Positions 46,154-52,642 of a DNA stretch of 64,000 nucleotides are shown here, in pieces. The position numbers were made by a program, and so were the translations under genes. Every line of letters begins with the position of its first letter. Within the stretch, counting starts at the first letter, position 1. Source of the stretch: Variovorax sp. J22P240 (GTDB taxonomy: Bacteria > Pseudomonadota > Gammaproteobacteria > Burkholderiales > Burkholderiaceae_C); contig NZ_JASZYR010000016.1 in the NCBI RefSeq assembly GCF_030316855.1, forward strand, positions 58,991-122,990, given 5' to 3'. The notes beneath the pieces were generated by a model. The model saw only the letters and a program-made list of their open reading frames with translations, did no database searches and was not told the origin of the DNA.

Positions 46154-46470
46154 CCGCGACCATCGGCAAGACTGTTGACGGATTACCCGTTCGCGCAAGC
46201 GTCATCGGTGTGCAAAAGAGATACATGAACCCGCCTAGCAACATGTACGTGCAGGCTAACCGCTACGTCTCCGGCGAACCCATGCCGCAGTACATCACCG
46301 GCGACTTCAGCGAGCGCACGTTGCAATCGCTGATTACCAACGTGCTCCCGTACGCCCGCATCCATGGTGTCCCCGGCCCTGACGAGATGCCGCCCGGTCT
46401 CTCATCGCCTTTGACTCCGCTGGAACGCCAATGGTTGACCGATATGTTGGCTGCGGAGGCAACACCATGA
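46150..46470 (+). CDS. Small element protein, first of a tandem pair
   Basis: A 106-residue protein starting in the ATGA overlap of the large virion-like gene. It begins MTATIGKT and has FSERTLQSLITNVLPYARIH and SPLTPLERQWLTDMLAAEA. The next gene begins MTATIGAP and has the same order (a helix with LLTYAREQ, then EPLTPEQADFLNQ). The pair looks duplicated. Function unknown. Confidence 0.65.
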   Translation: MTATIGKTVDGLPVRASVIGVQKRYMNPPSNMYVQANRYVSGEPMPQYITGDFSERTLQSLITNVLPYARIHGVPGPDEMPPGLSSPLTPLERQWLTDMLAAEATP

Positions 46471-46739
46471 CCGCCACTATTGGCGCCCCCCGCGCTTCCA
46501 GTAATCCGTATGACCCCAGCGACCCGCTCTACAACACCGACCCGGGCATGAGCAACGTCACCTATGCGCCACCCATTGGCGATATTGCGCTCTGGAAGCA
46601 CGTGCGTAGTCATTTGTTGACCTACGCTCGCGAGCAGGATGCGCCCTTCGTCGCCGGTGTCGTTCTTGTCGGCATGAATGAACCCTTGACGCCAGAGCAA
46701 GCGGACTTTCTGAACCAACGTTTCGGAGTGCCGACATGA
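46467..46739 (+). CDS. Small element protein, second of a tandem pair
   Basis: A 90-residue protein overlapping the preceding gene by ATGA. It resembles its upstream neighbour in the MTATIG start, the KHVRSHLLTYAREQ helix and the closing LTPEQADFLNQRFGV. The middle differs. Function unknown; a tail-fibre-chaperone or virion decoration role would fit the context but nothing proves it. Confidence 0.62.
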   Translation: MTATIGAPRASSNPYDPSDPLYNTDPGMSNVTYAPPIGDIALWKHVRSHLLTYAREQDAPFVAGVVLVGMNEPLTPEQADFLNQRFGVPT

Positions 46740-46993
46740 GCGATTTCTACAGGCCCACCCAACTCCCCATCGGCTTTGAGGATTGGTCTCCCAAGGCGAG
46801 GCAGCAGCTAGTTGCGGATGAGGTTCACCGTCTGCTCGACGCGGTGGGCTACTTCGACAAGAAACCGGAATCGAAACAGGACCGCCAAGATGCCGTCAAA
46901 GATCACGACAAAGCAGAGGCCACCCGGATTGCCGCTGAGATTACGGCTCGACTAGACCGCAGCGACAAGGGGAAGGACGATGGCGAAGAGTAA
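46736..46993 (+). CDS. Small charged hypothetical protein (element)
   Basis: An 85-residue protein coupled by ATGA to the gene before it. It has PIGFEDWSPKARQQLVADEVH at the start and a Lys/Asp/Glu-rich helical end (ESKQDRQDAVKDHDKAEATR). No domain recognised. It belongs to the compact overlapping gene block 42983-47572. Confidence 0.6.
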   Translation: MSDFYRPTQLPIGFEDWSPKARQQLVADEVHRLLDAVGYFDKKPESKQDRQDAVKDHDKAEATRIAAEITARLDRSDKGKDDGEE

Positions 46994-47381
46994 GCCTGAG
47001 GAGCGCACCCTGGTGGCGTACTTGGGTGCTTACATGGCTGCGGGGATCGTCTACACACTTCACCTGTATCGACTCCCCATTGGCCTGTACGAGAGCGAGT
47101 TGCGGTTCACCCGTTCGGATGGCTACATGGCCGGAGCTATCGCCCCGCGCTTCTATGACTCCGACCTACAGGCCGCCAATGGCGAGCGCCGTCTGCTGCA
47201 AGACTATCTCACGAAGGGCATGGGCTCGCTGCCCGAGGATATCTTGACGCTCCACTACGGCGACTACAAAGTGGACGATCACATCACGGTCGTGGTCGAT
47301 CCCGAGATGCAGTCATTGGAGCAGTGGTCCAGTGCCGTGGCGGATAAGGTCATTGCAGACGCAGCGAAGCCTGAGCTATGA
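46980..47381 (+). CDS. Hypothetical protein (element)
   Basis: A 133-residue protein overlapping the previous gene by 14 bp. It has a hydrophobic N-terminal segment (LVAYLGAYMAAGIVYTLHLYRL), possibly membrane-interacting, and a mixed acidic C-terminus (GDYKVDDHITVVVDPEMQS). I do not recognise it. Tight overlaps on both sides support translation. Confidence 0.6.
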   Translation: MAKSKPEERTLVAYLGAYMAAGIVYTLHLYRLPIGLYESELRFTRSDGYMAGAIAPRFYDSDLQAANGERRLLQDYLTKGMGSLPEDILTLHYGDYKVDDHITVVVDPEMQSLEQWSSAVADKVIADAAKPEL

Positions 47382-47572
47382 CCAAATGTCCCCGGTGCGG
47401 TGAACTGTTCACCTCCCTGCTCGTGTTCGATAAGCATCGAACAGCTCAGCAGCGCTGTCTCACTATCGGAGAGATGCGTGGCATAGGCCTGTACAAGCGG
47501 TCGGCTGGGAATTTTTGGATCGACCGTGGCGGGATGATCACGACAAGTGACTACGGTCGGAAAGTCGGCTAG
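47378..47572 (+). CDS. Small zinc-finger phage-type protein
   Basis: A 64-residue protein with CPRCGELFTSLLVFDKHRTA and a following Cys before the LTIGEMRGIG segment. Cys-x2-Cys, His and the last Cys could bind one zinc. Similar small fingers with an FDxHR core, an EM motif and a G-W-like end occur widely in phages and integrated elements, from memory. It ends the + strand gene block. Its role is unknown; a regulatory or nucleic-acid-binding role is inferred. Confidence 0.68.
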   Translation: MTKCPRCGELFTSLLVFDKHRTAQQRCLTIGEMRGIGLYKRSAGNFWIDRGGMITTSDYGRKVG

Positions 47573-47722
47573 CTCGCGGACGGTAGACCGGCGAGAAGGC
47601 GACCGGGCGGGCGACCCTAAACAGGCTCGGGAAGGGGTCTAGCGGCCCCTACGGGACGCGAACGGCGATTTTGGCTCCTACCCTACGTCCCCGCGATTCG
47701 ATCGCTCTACGGGGCTCTAATC

Positions 47723-47755
47723 CTACCCGCTGGTAGAAGTCCTACCCATGGGTAG
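47723..47755. promoter_or_regulatory. Two CTACCC...GGTAG inverted repeats (candidate operator pair)
   Basis: CTACCCGCTGGTAG (47723-47736) and the perfect palindrome CTACCCATGGGTAG (47742-47755) are spaced 19 bp centre to centre in the gap between the + strand gene block and a minus-strand gene. This is the geometry of a repressor operator pair. The repressor is unknown. Confidence 0.5.
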
Positions 47756-47763
47756 AACAGGGC

Positions 47764-48090
47764 TCACAGCGGCCTCATCTTGTCGTTACGCGCCATGACG
47801 TGGGTAGGCTTTACCCATCCGGTCAGGTCCATCGTGAATTTGCTTCTGATGGAATCCAAGTGGGTCTTGCAAGCGAACGGTACACCGTCCAACTCGAAGT
47901 AGGTCCAGTTGCCGGTCGTATGGCTAGTAAGACAAGCCAGTAGGGACCGCCCGTTCAACGAAACTCGACTGTCTTGATAGTTGGATATGGGTTTGTCCCA
48001 GTAAATCAGTTCCCAAGTGTCGCCCTGGGCGTTCTTCAGGATACGGTCGGACTTGTGTCCAGCCCACTTATCAGGGATGGGGGTGTTCAT
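47764..48090 (-). CDS. Hypothetical protein (element)
   Basis: A 108-residue soluble protein of mixed alpha/beta character (ILKNAQGDTWELIYWDKP, then RVSLNGRSLLACLTSHTTG). No family recognised. It reads towards the virion-like block, away from the integrase. An RBS-like TGAAG lies ahead of ATG 48090. Its stop lies near the candidate operator pair. Confidence 0.6.
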   Translation of the reverse strand: MNTPIPDKWAGHKSDRILKNAQGDTWELIYWDKPISNYQDSRVSLNGRSLLACLTSHTTGNWTYFELDGVPFACKTHLDSIRSKFTMDLTGWVKPTHVMARNDKMRPL

Positions 48091-48166
48091 ATTTGGCTTC
48101 AGGGTAGCGTTTCGTCGAAGCCCCGAATTCTCTCGCGGCCCATTTACTGCGGTCTACCGATTTCGT

Positions 48167-48534
48167 CTGGACCCCACGCGATGCCTAGCTGGTTAGCCGA
48201 ACGCCTTGGTAAGCAGAAGCAGGACGAGGCCGAAGAACACGGTCCACAGGCCCTTCTTGATTTCAGGCCGGTGCTCTTGCCAGAACTGGCGAGCCCAAGG
48301 GGTCCTGAAGGTGATGATGAAGATGCCGCTATTGGGGTCGCCCTTGTACGGCTCGCCGTCCCACAGCTTCGTCTTGACCCGCTTGAACCAAGTTGCCATC
48401 GCTACCTCTTGCGTTGTTGTGATGGCTCCAACGATACGAAATAAATCACGTTCAGCAAATTGCTCTTCTTGGTTTTCCGTCAGGACGATTCGTCTCGGCA
48501 ACGAGACGATTCCCATGTGCTGGACCCCACGCGA
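48167..48534. repeat. 15-bp direct repeat CTGGACCCCACGCGA flanking a small minus-strand gene
   Basis: Copies at 48167-48181 and 48520-48534 bracket the small gene at 48193-48399. An 8-bp inverted repeat (TCGTCTCG/CGAGACGA, 48490-48509) sits just before the second copy. The repeats could be traces of a small insertion or regulatory sites near the integrase. They are exact but short. Confidence 0.6.
48193..48399 (-). CDS. Small single-pass membrane protein (element)
   Basis: A 68-residue protein from ATG 48399, chosen for its AAGAGGTAG site; the frame is open further upstream. The N-terminal half is soluble and basic/aromatic, with FKRVKTKLWDGEPYKGD. The C-terminus is one membrane helix (GLWTVFFGLVLLLLTKAF). 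It lies between two copies of a 15-bp direct repeat. Function unknown. Confidence 0.62.
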   Translation of the reverse strand: MATWFKRVKTKLWDGEPYKGDPNSGIFIITFRTPWARQFWQEHRPEIKKGLWTVFFGLVLLLLTKAFG

Positions 48535-48537
48535 AAG

Positions 48538-49683
48538 TCAAAGCGCCAGCGCAGCCTTCACCGCGTCCACGCTGACGTGTCCGTAGTGCTTCTGCGTCGT
48601 CTGGATCGTGCGGTGGCCGAGCGCCTTGGCGACGATGGACAGCGACACGTTCTTATTCACCAGTTCCGACCCAAAGGAACGCCGCAGGTCATGCACGGTC
48701 GTGTGCGCCTTGATCTCCGCCATCTCCAGCACCCGGGCGAACGCGAATGACGGCTCCACGAGATGCCCCACGCTGGATTTCTTCGGGCTGGGGAACACCC
48801 AGGGGCTACGTTCGGTTACGGTCGCCGGGGCGGCGACGGTATCGAGACGTTTCCGCAGGATATCGACAGCCTCCGGGCGCAGCCCTATCTCCATGGCGTA
48901 GCCTGATTTCGACTTGGCGGCGGGGATGATCCACATGCCTTCGTCCAGCGACATCTCGTCCCAGCGGGCGCTACACAGATTGCCCCAGCGAACGCCGGTC
49001 AGGAGCAGCAGCCGGAAGAAGTCGCTCACGTAGGTGGTCGTGAACTCCGGGGTGTTGAGCGCATCGAGAAACGCAGCCTTCTCGGCGGCAGTGAGCACTC
49101 GTCGCCGGGGTTCGGACTCGACCAGATCGACCAGCTTGGCGGTGTTCTTGCCCGCGTACACCTCGCGTTTCTCCGCGTAGTTGAACAGCGCCCGTAGAGC
49201 CTTCAGCGCTCGCGTAGCTGCTGCGAAACCTCTCTCAGCGGTGATCTCCCTCTGTCGGTCCTCGATCATCACCCGCGTCAGGGCGGACAGGGGCCGGTCG
49301 AACCAGTCGGAGTACACGCGACCGAAGATGTCCTCAGCCCAGAACCATTGCTTTTTCTTCTCCAACTTCAGCTTCGCCGTGTAGTCGTCGAGCAGCGCCT
49401 TGATCTTGGGCTCCTTCTCGGGCTTGGCGCGGCCACCCTCGATGGCCAATTCCTTGCGGTAATCCTCTGCGGCGGTCCGCGCCGCTTCGAGGTCTACATC
49501 GGGCAGCTTGCCGAGCGCCTTGCGGATCGGCTGCTTCTTGAGGGGGTCCCAGCGGTAGTAGCCCCAGCTACGGTGGAGGGCGGACACGTACAGGTAAAGG
49601 TACTTGGTCGTGGTGTCCTGATAGTCCCCCGGCGGCAGGGTGAAAACGCTGGCGGGAGTGAGCTTTTTCTGGATAGTGGGCAT
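48538..49683 (-). CDS. int: Tyrosine-type site-specific integrase
   Basis: A 381-residue recombinase that integrates and excises the element. The catalytic residues are R232 (TGVRWGNL), K257/K259 (AKSKSGYAMEI), H331-R334 (HDLRRSF), H357 (ALGHRTIQ) and Y367 (KHYGHV). An N-terminal arm-binding and SAM-like core-binding part precedes these. Start ATG 49683 follows TCTAGCC. The gene lies 136 bp from the right core, the usual place for an integrase. Its 5' sequence TCTAGCCATGCC is shared with the element-supplied start of the ArsC-family gene at the other end. Confidence 0.95.
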   Translation of the reverse strand: MPTIQKKLTPASVFTLPPGDYQDTTTKYLYLYVSALHRSWGYYRWDPLKKQPIRKALGKLPDVDLEAARTAAEDYRKELAIEGGRAKPEKEPKIKALLDDYTAKLKLEKKKQWFWAEDIFGRVYSDWFDRPLSALTRVMIEDRQREITAERGFAAATRALKALRALFNYAEKREVYAGKNTAKLVDLVESEPRRRVLTAAEKAAFLDALNTPEFTTTYVSDFFRLLLLTGVRWGNLCSARWDEMSLDEGMWIIPAAKSKSGYAMEIGLRPEAVDILRKRLDTVAAPATVTERSPWVFPSPKKSSVGHLVEPSFAFARVLEMAEIKAHTTVHDLRRSFGSELVNKNVSLSIVAKALGHRTIQTTQKHYGHVSVDAVKAALAL

Positions 49684-49793
49684 GGCTAGAAATGCAGCTA
49701 GGTGTTGACGTTATCGGAATCAATACCATATAACGAACTCAGTCACCTCGTCCCCCCATTTCCCCCTGTAGACGGTTGTGAATGTTAGCTAGG

Positions 49794-49811
49794 GAAATGT
49801 CCAGAAATGTC
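49794..49811. promoter_or_regulatory. Tandem GAAATGTC repeats beside the right core (candidate integrase arm sites)
   Basis: GAAATGTC at 49794-49801 and 49804-49811 repeat with a 10-bp period directly next to the 12-bp core. One helical turn of spacing is what arm-type integrase sites show. The interval 49684-49818 also holds the integrase promoter region and no gene. Confidence 0.4.
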
Positions 49812-49852
49812 TACACATTGTCGCAGTTCGGAATGCCATAGAGCGTTGTCAT
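49811..49852 (-). pseudogene. Stranded 5' end of the host ArsC/YffB-family gene
   Basis: ATG 49852 begins MTTLYGIPNCDNV and stops after 13 codons. The first 11 codons are the original host start of the gene whose body lies at 35421-35749; the last two come from element sequence past the core. Joining 49852-49819 to 35749-35421 restores an in-frame gene (MTTLYGIPNCDTVKRARAW). The original promoter lies in the 46 bp shared with the divergent folC. Confidence 0.9.
49819..49830. other. Right attachment core (attR)
   Basis: TGTCGCAGTTCG, identical to attL. Host sequence begins at 49831 and element sequence ends at 49818. See the entry for the element. Confidence 0.9.
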
Positions 49853-49898
49853 CCGCCGATGATGCCCGCGGCGCGGGTCGGCGACAATTCCGGGCTCC

Positions 49899-51194
49899 AT
49901 GAAAACCCTCGCAGACTGGCTCTCGCACGCCGAGCGCCTGCACCCCAAGAACATCGAACTCGGCCTCGACCGGGTCCGCACGGTCGCCCAGCGGCTGGGC
50001 CTTTCCTTCGACTGTCCCGTGATCACGGTGGCGGGCACCAATGGCAAGGGCTCGACCTGCGCCATGCTCGAGTCGATCCTCACGCATGCGGGCTACCGCG
50101 CCGCCGTGTTCACCTCGCCTCACCTGGTGCGCTTCGAGGAGCGCCTGCGCCTGTCCGGCGAAGCTGTCGACGGGACGGAACTGGCCCGGCATTTCGAAAC
50201 GGTGGAGCAAGGCCGCGGCGAGGTCGCGCTGACCTACTTCGAGTTCACCACGCTTGCCATCCTGCTTTGCATCGCGGCGAACAAGCCGGATGTCGCCATT
50301 CTCGAAGTCGGCCTCGGCGGTCGGTTGGATGCGGTCAACATCGTCGACGCCGACTGCGCCGTGATCACCAGCATCGACCTCGATCACATGGATTACCTCG
50401 GCCCGGATCGCGAGAGCATCGGATTCGAAAAGGCAGGCATCATGCGCGCCGGCCGGCCGGCAGTCGTCAGCGACCCAGTCCCGCCGCAGCGCGTGATCGA
50501 CCACGCCAACGCGATCGGCGCCGATCTCTGGCTGGTGGGGCGCGACTTCAATGTGTCGGGTGACAAGCAGCAATGGGGCTGGAGCGGCCGCGGCCGGCGC
50601 TACAGCGGGCTGGCTTACCCGGCATTGCGCGGCGCGAATCAACTGGTCAACGCGGCGGGCGTGCTGGCGGCGCTGGAATCGCTGCGGCAGCGCTTGCCCA
50701 TCACCGCGCAGGCGGTGCGCAACGGATTGGCGATGGTCGAGCTGCCGGGGCGCTTCCAAATCGTTCCGGGCGAGCCGACCCTGGTGCTCGACGTGGCGCA
50801 CAACCCGCACGCGGTCGCGGCGCTGGCTGAGAACCTCGACGCGATGGGCTTCTACCCGACCACCCACGCCGTCTTCGGTGTGATGTCGGACAAGGACGTG
50901 GCGCCCATGTTCGCGCGCATCGGGCCGATGATCGACCGCTGGTACTTCACCGATCTGCCGACCGAACGCGCCGCGAAGGCCGATGATCTGCTCGCCCGCT
51001 GGCAGGCGCAGAACACGCGTTCCGACGTGGCTGGCAGCGTGCACCGCGCGCCCATGGAGGCGCTGCAGGCGGCCATCGATCGCGCCGACCCCACTGATAG
51101 AATCGTGGTCTTCGGATCGTTCTTCACCGTGGGTGGTGTGCTCGAGCACGGAACACCCCGTCTGCGAGCCAGGCACTTGTCTCCAGGCTCCTGA
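49899..51194 (+). CDS. folC: FolC, dihydrofolate/folylpolyglutamate synthase
   Basis: A 431-residue Mur-ligase-family enzyme that adds glutamate to dihydropteroate and folates. The ATP-binding loop is ITVAGTNGKGSTCAMLESIL, followed by the FTSPHLVRFEERLR segment. The GGRLDAVNIVDADCAVI and LVLDVAHNPHAVAAL segments are also diagnostic. It starts 46 bp from the stranded ArsC-family start, in the opposite direction, and heads a host operon with the SPOR protein, cvpA and purF. Confidence 0.95.
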   Translation: MKTLADWLSHAERLHPKNIELGLDRVRTVAQRLGLSFDCPVITVAGTNGKGSTCAMLESILTHAGYRAAVFTSPHLVRFEERLRLSGEAVDGTELARHFETVEQGRGEVALTYFEFTTLAILLCIAANKPDVAILEVGLGGRLDAVNIVDADCAVITSIDLDHMDYLGPDRESIGFEKAGIMRAGRPAVVSDPVPPQRVIDHANAIGADLWLVGRDFNVSGDKQQWGWSGRGRRYSGLAYPALRGANQLVNAAGVLAALESLRQRLPITAQAVRNGLAMVELPGRFQIVPGEPTLVLDVAHNPHAVAALAENLDAMGFYPTTHAVFGVMSDKDVAPMFARIGPMIDRWYFTDLPTERAAKADDLLARWQAQNTRSDVAGSVHRAPMEALQAAIDRADPTDRIVVFGSFFTVGGVLEHGTPRLRARHLSPGS

Positions 51195-51256
51195 AAAAGC
51201 CCTGATTTCCGGCGCCCCTCCACCTCACGCTGCACTCCATCAGGAAAACGAATTTC

Positions 51257-52129
51257 ATGGCGTTCTTCAAGTTCCGCGCACGCGGTCCTCAGGGCAACGA
51301 AGGGCGAAACAGCACGCTCGCCGCACCACCGGCGGAGAGCGTCGAAGCGATGCGCCGGCGCGCCCGTCATCGCCTCGTCGGCGCCGCCGTGCTCGTGCTG
51401 GTCGGCGTGATCGGCTTCCCGCTGCTGTTTGACACCCAGCCGCGTCCCGTCTCGGTCGATATCCCGATCGAAATCCCGGACCGCACGAAGGCCAAGCCCC
51501 TTGCATTGCCTTCGTCGTCCGCTCCGGCTGCTGCGAGCGGCGCCAACACCGGTGCAAGCAGCGCGCCTGCCTCCGGCGGGGGCATGATCACCGAGTCCGC
51601 GGACGGCACCGAGATCCCGTCGGGCAAGCTGGCGCCGTCCGCACCCAGCGTCGAAGCCAAATCCGAACCGGCGCCCGAAGTGAAGCCTCCGCCGAAGGCG
51701 GAGGTCAAGCCGGAACCCAAACCCAAGCCCGAAGCCAAGGCTGAAGCCAAGCCCGAGCCCAAGCCGAAGCCGGAGCCCAAGCCCGCAGCGCCCAAGCCGA
51801 CGCCCGCCGACGACGGCGACGGCGACCGCGCCCGCGCGCTGCTCGAAGGCAAGGGCGCATCCGCCACCTCTGCCAAGCCGGCCGCCGCAGCTGACGAAAA
51901 CGGCCGCTTCGTGGTGCAAGTCGGCGCTTTCGCCGATGCCGACAAGGCCAAGGAAGTGCGCCAGAAACTCGAAAAGGCCGGACTCAAGACCTACATGCAC
52001 GTCGCCAAGACGACCGACGGCGAACGCACGCGTGTGCGTGTCGGACCCTTTGGCACGCGTGCCGAGGCTGACCGTGCTGCCAGCAAGGTCAAGGGCTTGT
52101 CCTTGCCGGCGGCCGTCCTCAGCTTGTAG
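51257..52129 (+). CDS. SPOR-domain membrane protein (DedD-like)
   Basis: A 290-residue cell-envelope protein. One membrane helix is at about 39-58 (LVGAAVLVLVGVIGFPLLF). The periplasmic part has a long Lys/Pro/Glu/Ala repeat linker (about 135-178) and a C-terminal SPOR domain (about 213-290, with FVVQVGAFADADKAKEVRQK and RTRVRVGPFGTRAEAD). SPOR domains bind denuded peptidoglycan at the septum. It lies between folC and cvpA, the E. coli dedD position. Confidence 0.92.
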   Translation: MAFFKFRARGPQGNEGRNSTLAAPPAESVEAMRRRARHRLVGAAVLVLVGVIGFPLLFDTQPRPVSVDIPIEIPDRTKAKPLALPSSSAPAAASGANTGASSAPASGGGMITESADGTEIPSGKLAPSAPSVEAKSEPAPEVKPPPKAEVKPEPKPKPEAKAEAKPEPKPKPEPKPAAPKPTPADDGDGDRARALLEGKGASATSAKPAAAADENGRFVVQVGAFADADKAKEVRQKLEKAGLKTYMHVAKTTDGERTRVRVGPFGTRAEADRAASKVKGLSLPAAVLSL

Positions 52130-52144
52130 CCAGCGCTGACCGAC

Positions 52145-52630
52145 GTGGCCCTGCTCGACTGGATTGCTGTCGCGCTGCTGGTGGTTTCGATGCTGCTGGG
52201 ACTGGTGCGGGGCCTGGTGTTCGAGGTGATGCTGCTGGCGGGCTGGGTCGCTGCTTTTCTGTGCGCGCAATGGTTGGCGGAGGACGTGGGCCGGTGGCTC
52301 CCGTTCGGCGATCCGGCTGCGACGTGGCGCTATGCGGCAGGCTTCGTTCTGGTGTTCGTGGCGGTGGCGTTCAGCGTGGGGATCGTGGCGTCGCTGACGC
52401 GCAAGCTTGTCGCCGCAATCGGGTTGCGGCCGGTGGACCGTGTTCTCGGCGGCGCCTTCGGCGTGGTCCGCGGCGCGGTCGCGTTGCTCGCCACGGCGGT
52501 TGTTGTTCATTTGCTGGCGTTGAGCGACAGTGCCTGGTGGCACGAATCGCGAAGCGCCATTGTTCTCGATGCGGCATTGCAGGGCTTGAAACCCGCTTTG
52601 CCTGATAAGTTGGCAAGCTACCTGCCCTGA
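52145..52630 (+). CDS. cvpA: CvpA-family membrane protein
   Basis: A 161-residue inner-membrane protein with about four hydrophobic segments, typical of CvpA (LDWIAVALLVVSMLLGLVRG first). The gene lies directly before purF, as in E. coli and most beta-proteobacteria. Start GTG 52145. CvpA is needed for colicin V production in E. coli; its basic function is unclear. Confidence 0.93.
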   Translation: MALLDWIAVALLVVSMLLGLVRGLVFEVMLLAGWVAAFLCAQWLAEDVGRWLPFGDPAATWRYAAGFVLVFVAVAFSVGIVASLTRKLVAAIGLRPVDRVLGGAFGVVRGAVALLATAVVVHLLALSDSAWWHESRSAIVLDAALQGLKPALPDKLASYLP

Positions 52631-52642
52631 GAGGATCGCTTC

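Larger units (their letters stand above)
35750..49830. mobile_element. Integrative element of 14.1 kb in an ArsC/YffB-family gene (phage satellite or reduced prophage)
   Basis: The limits are the identical 12-bp cores TGTCGCAGTTCG at 35750-35761 and 49819-49830. Inside are a tyrosine integrase next to the right end, an AlpA-like protein, a primase-helicase with adjoining repeats, a small-terminase-like protein, a cargo cassette and a block resembling phage internal-virion genes. Joining the outer flanks across the core gives an uninterrupted host gene beginning MTTLYGIPNCDTVKRARAW, which proves the insertion. No capsid, portal, large terminase, tail or lysis gene is recognisable. Parts (about 36.1-37.3 and 40.9-42.1 kb) are visibly richer in A+T than the flanks. 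Confidence 0.93.

Noticed and set aside
47573..47763. Small gene in the gap after the zinc-finger gene
   Set aside because: No start with a ribosome-binding site and no sustained frame; the gap is better explained by the operator-like palindromes.
49811..50083. Minus-strand open frame of 90 codons ending in YGIPNCDNV as a real gene
   Set aside because: Only the last 13 codons are meaningful, being the stranded 5' end of the target gene; the rest is antisense to folC.
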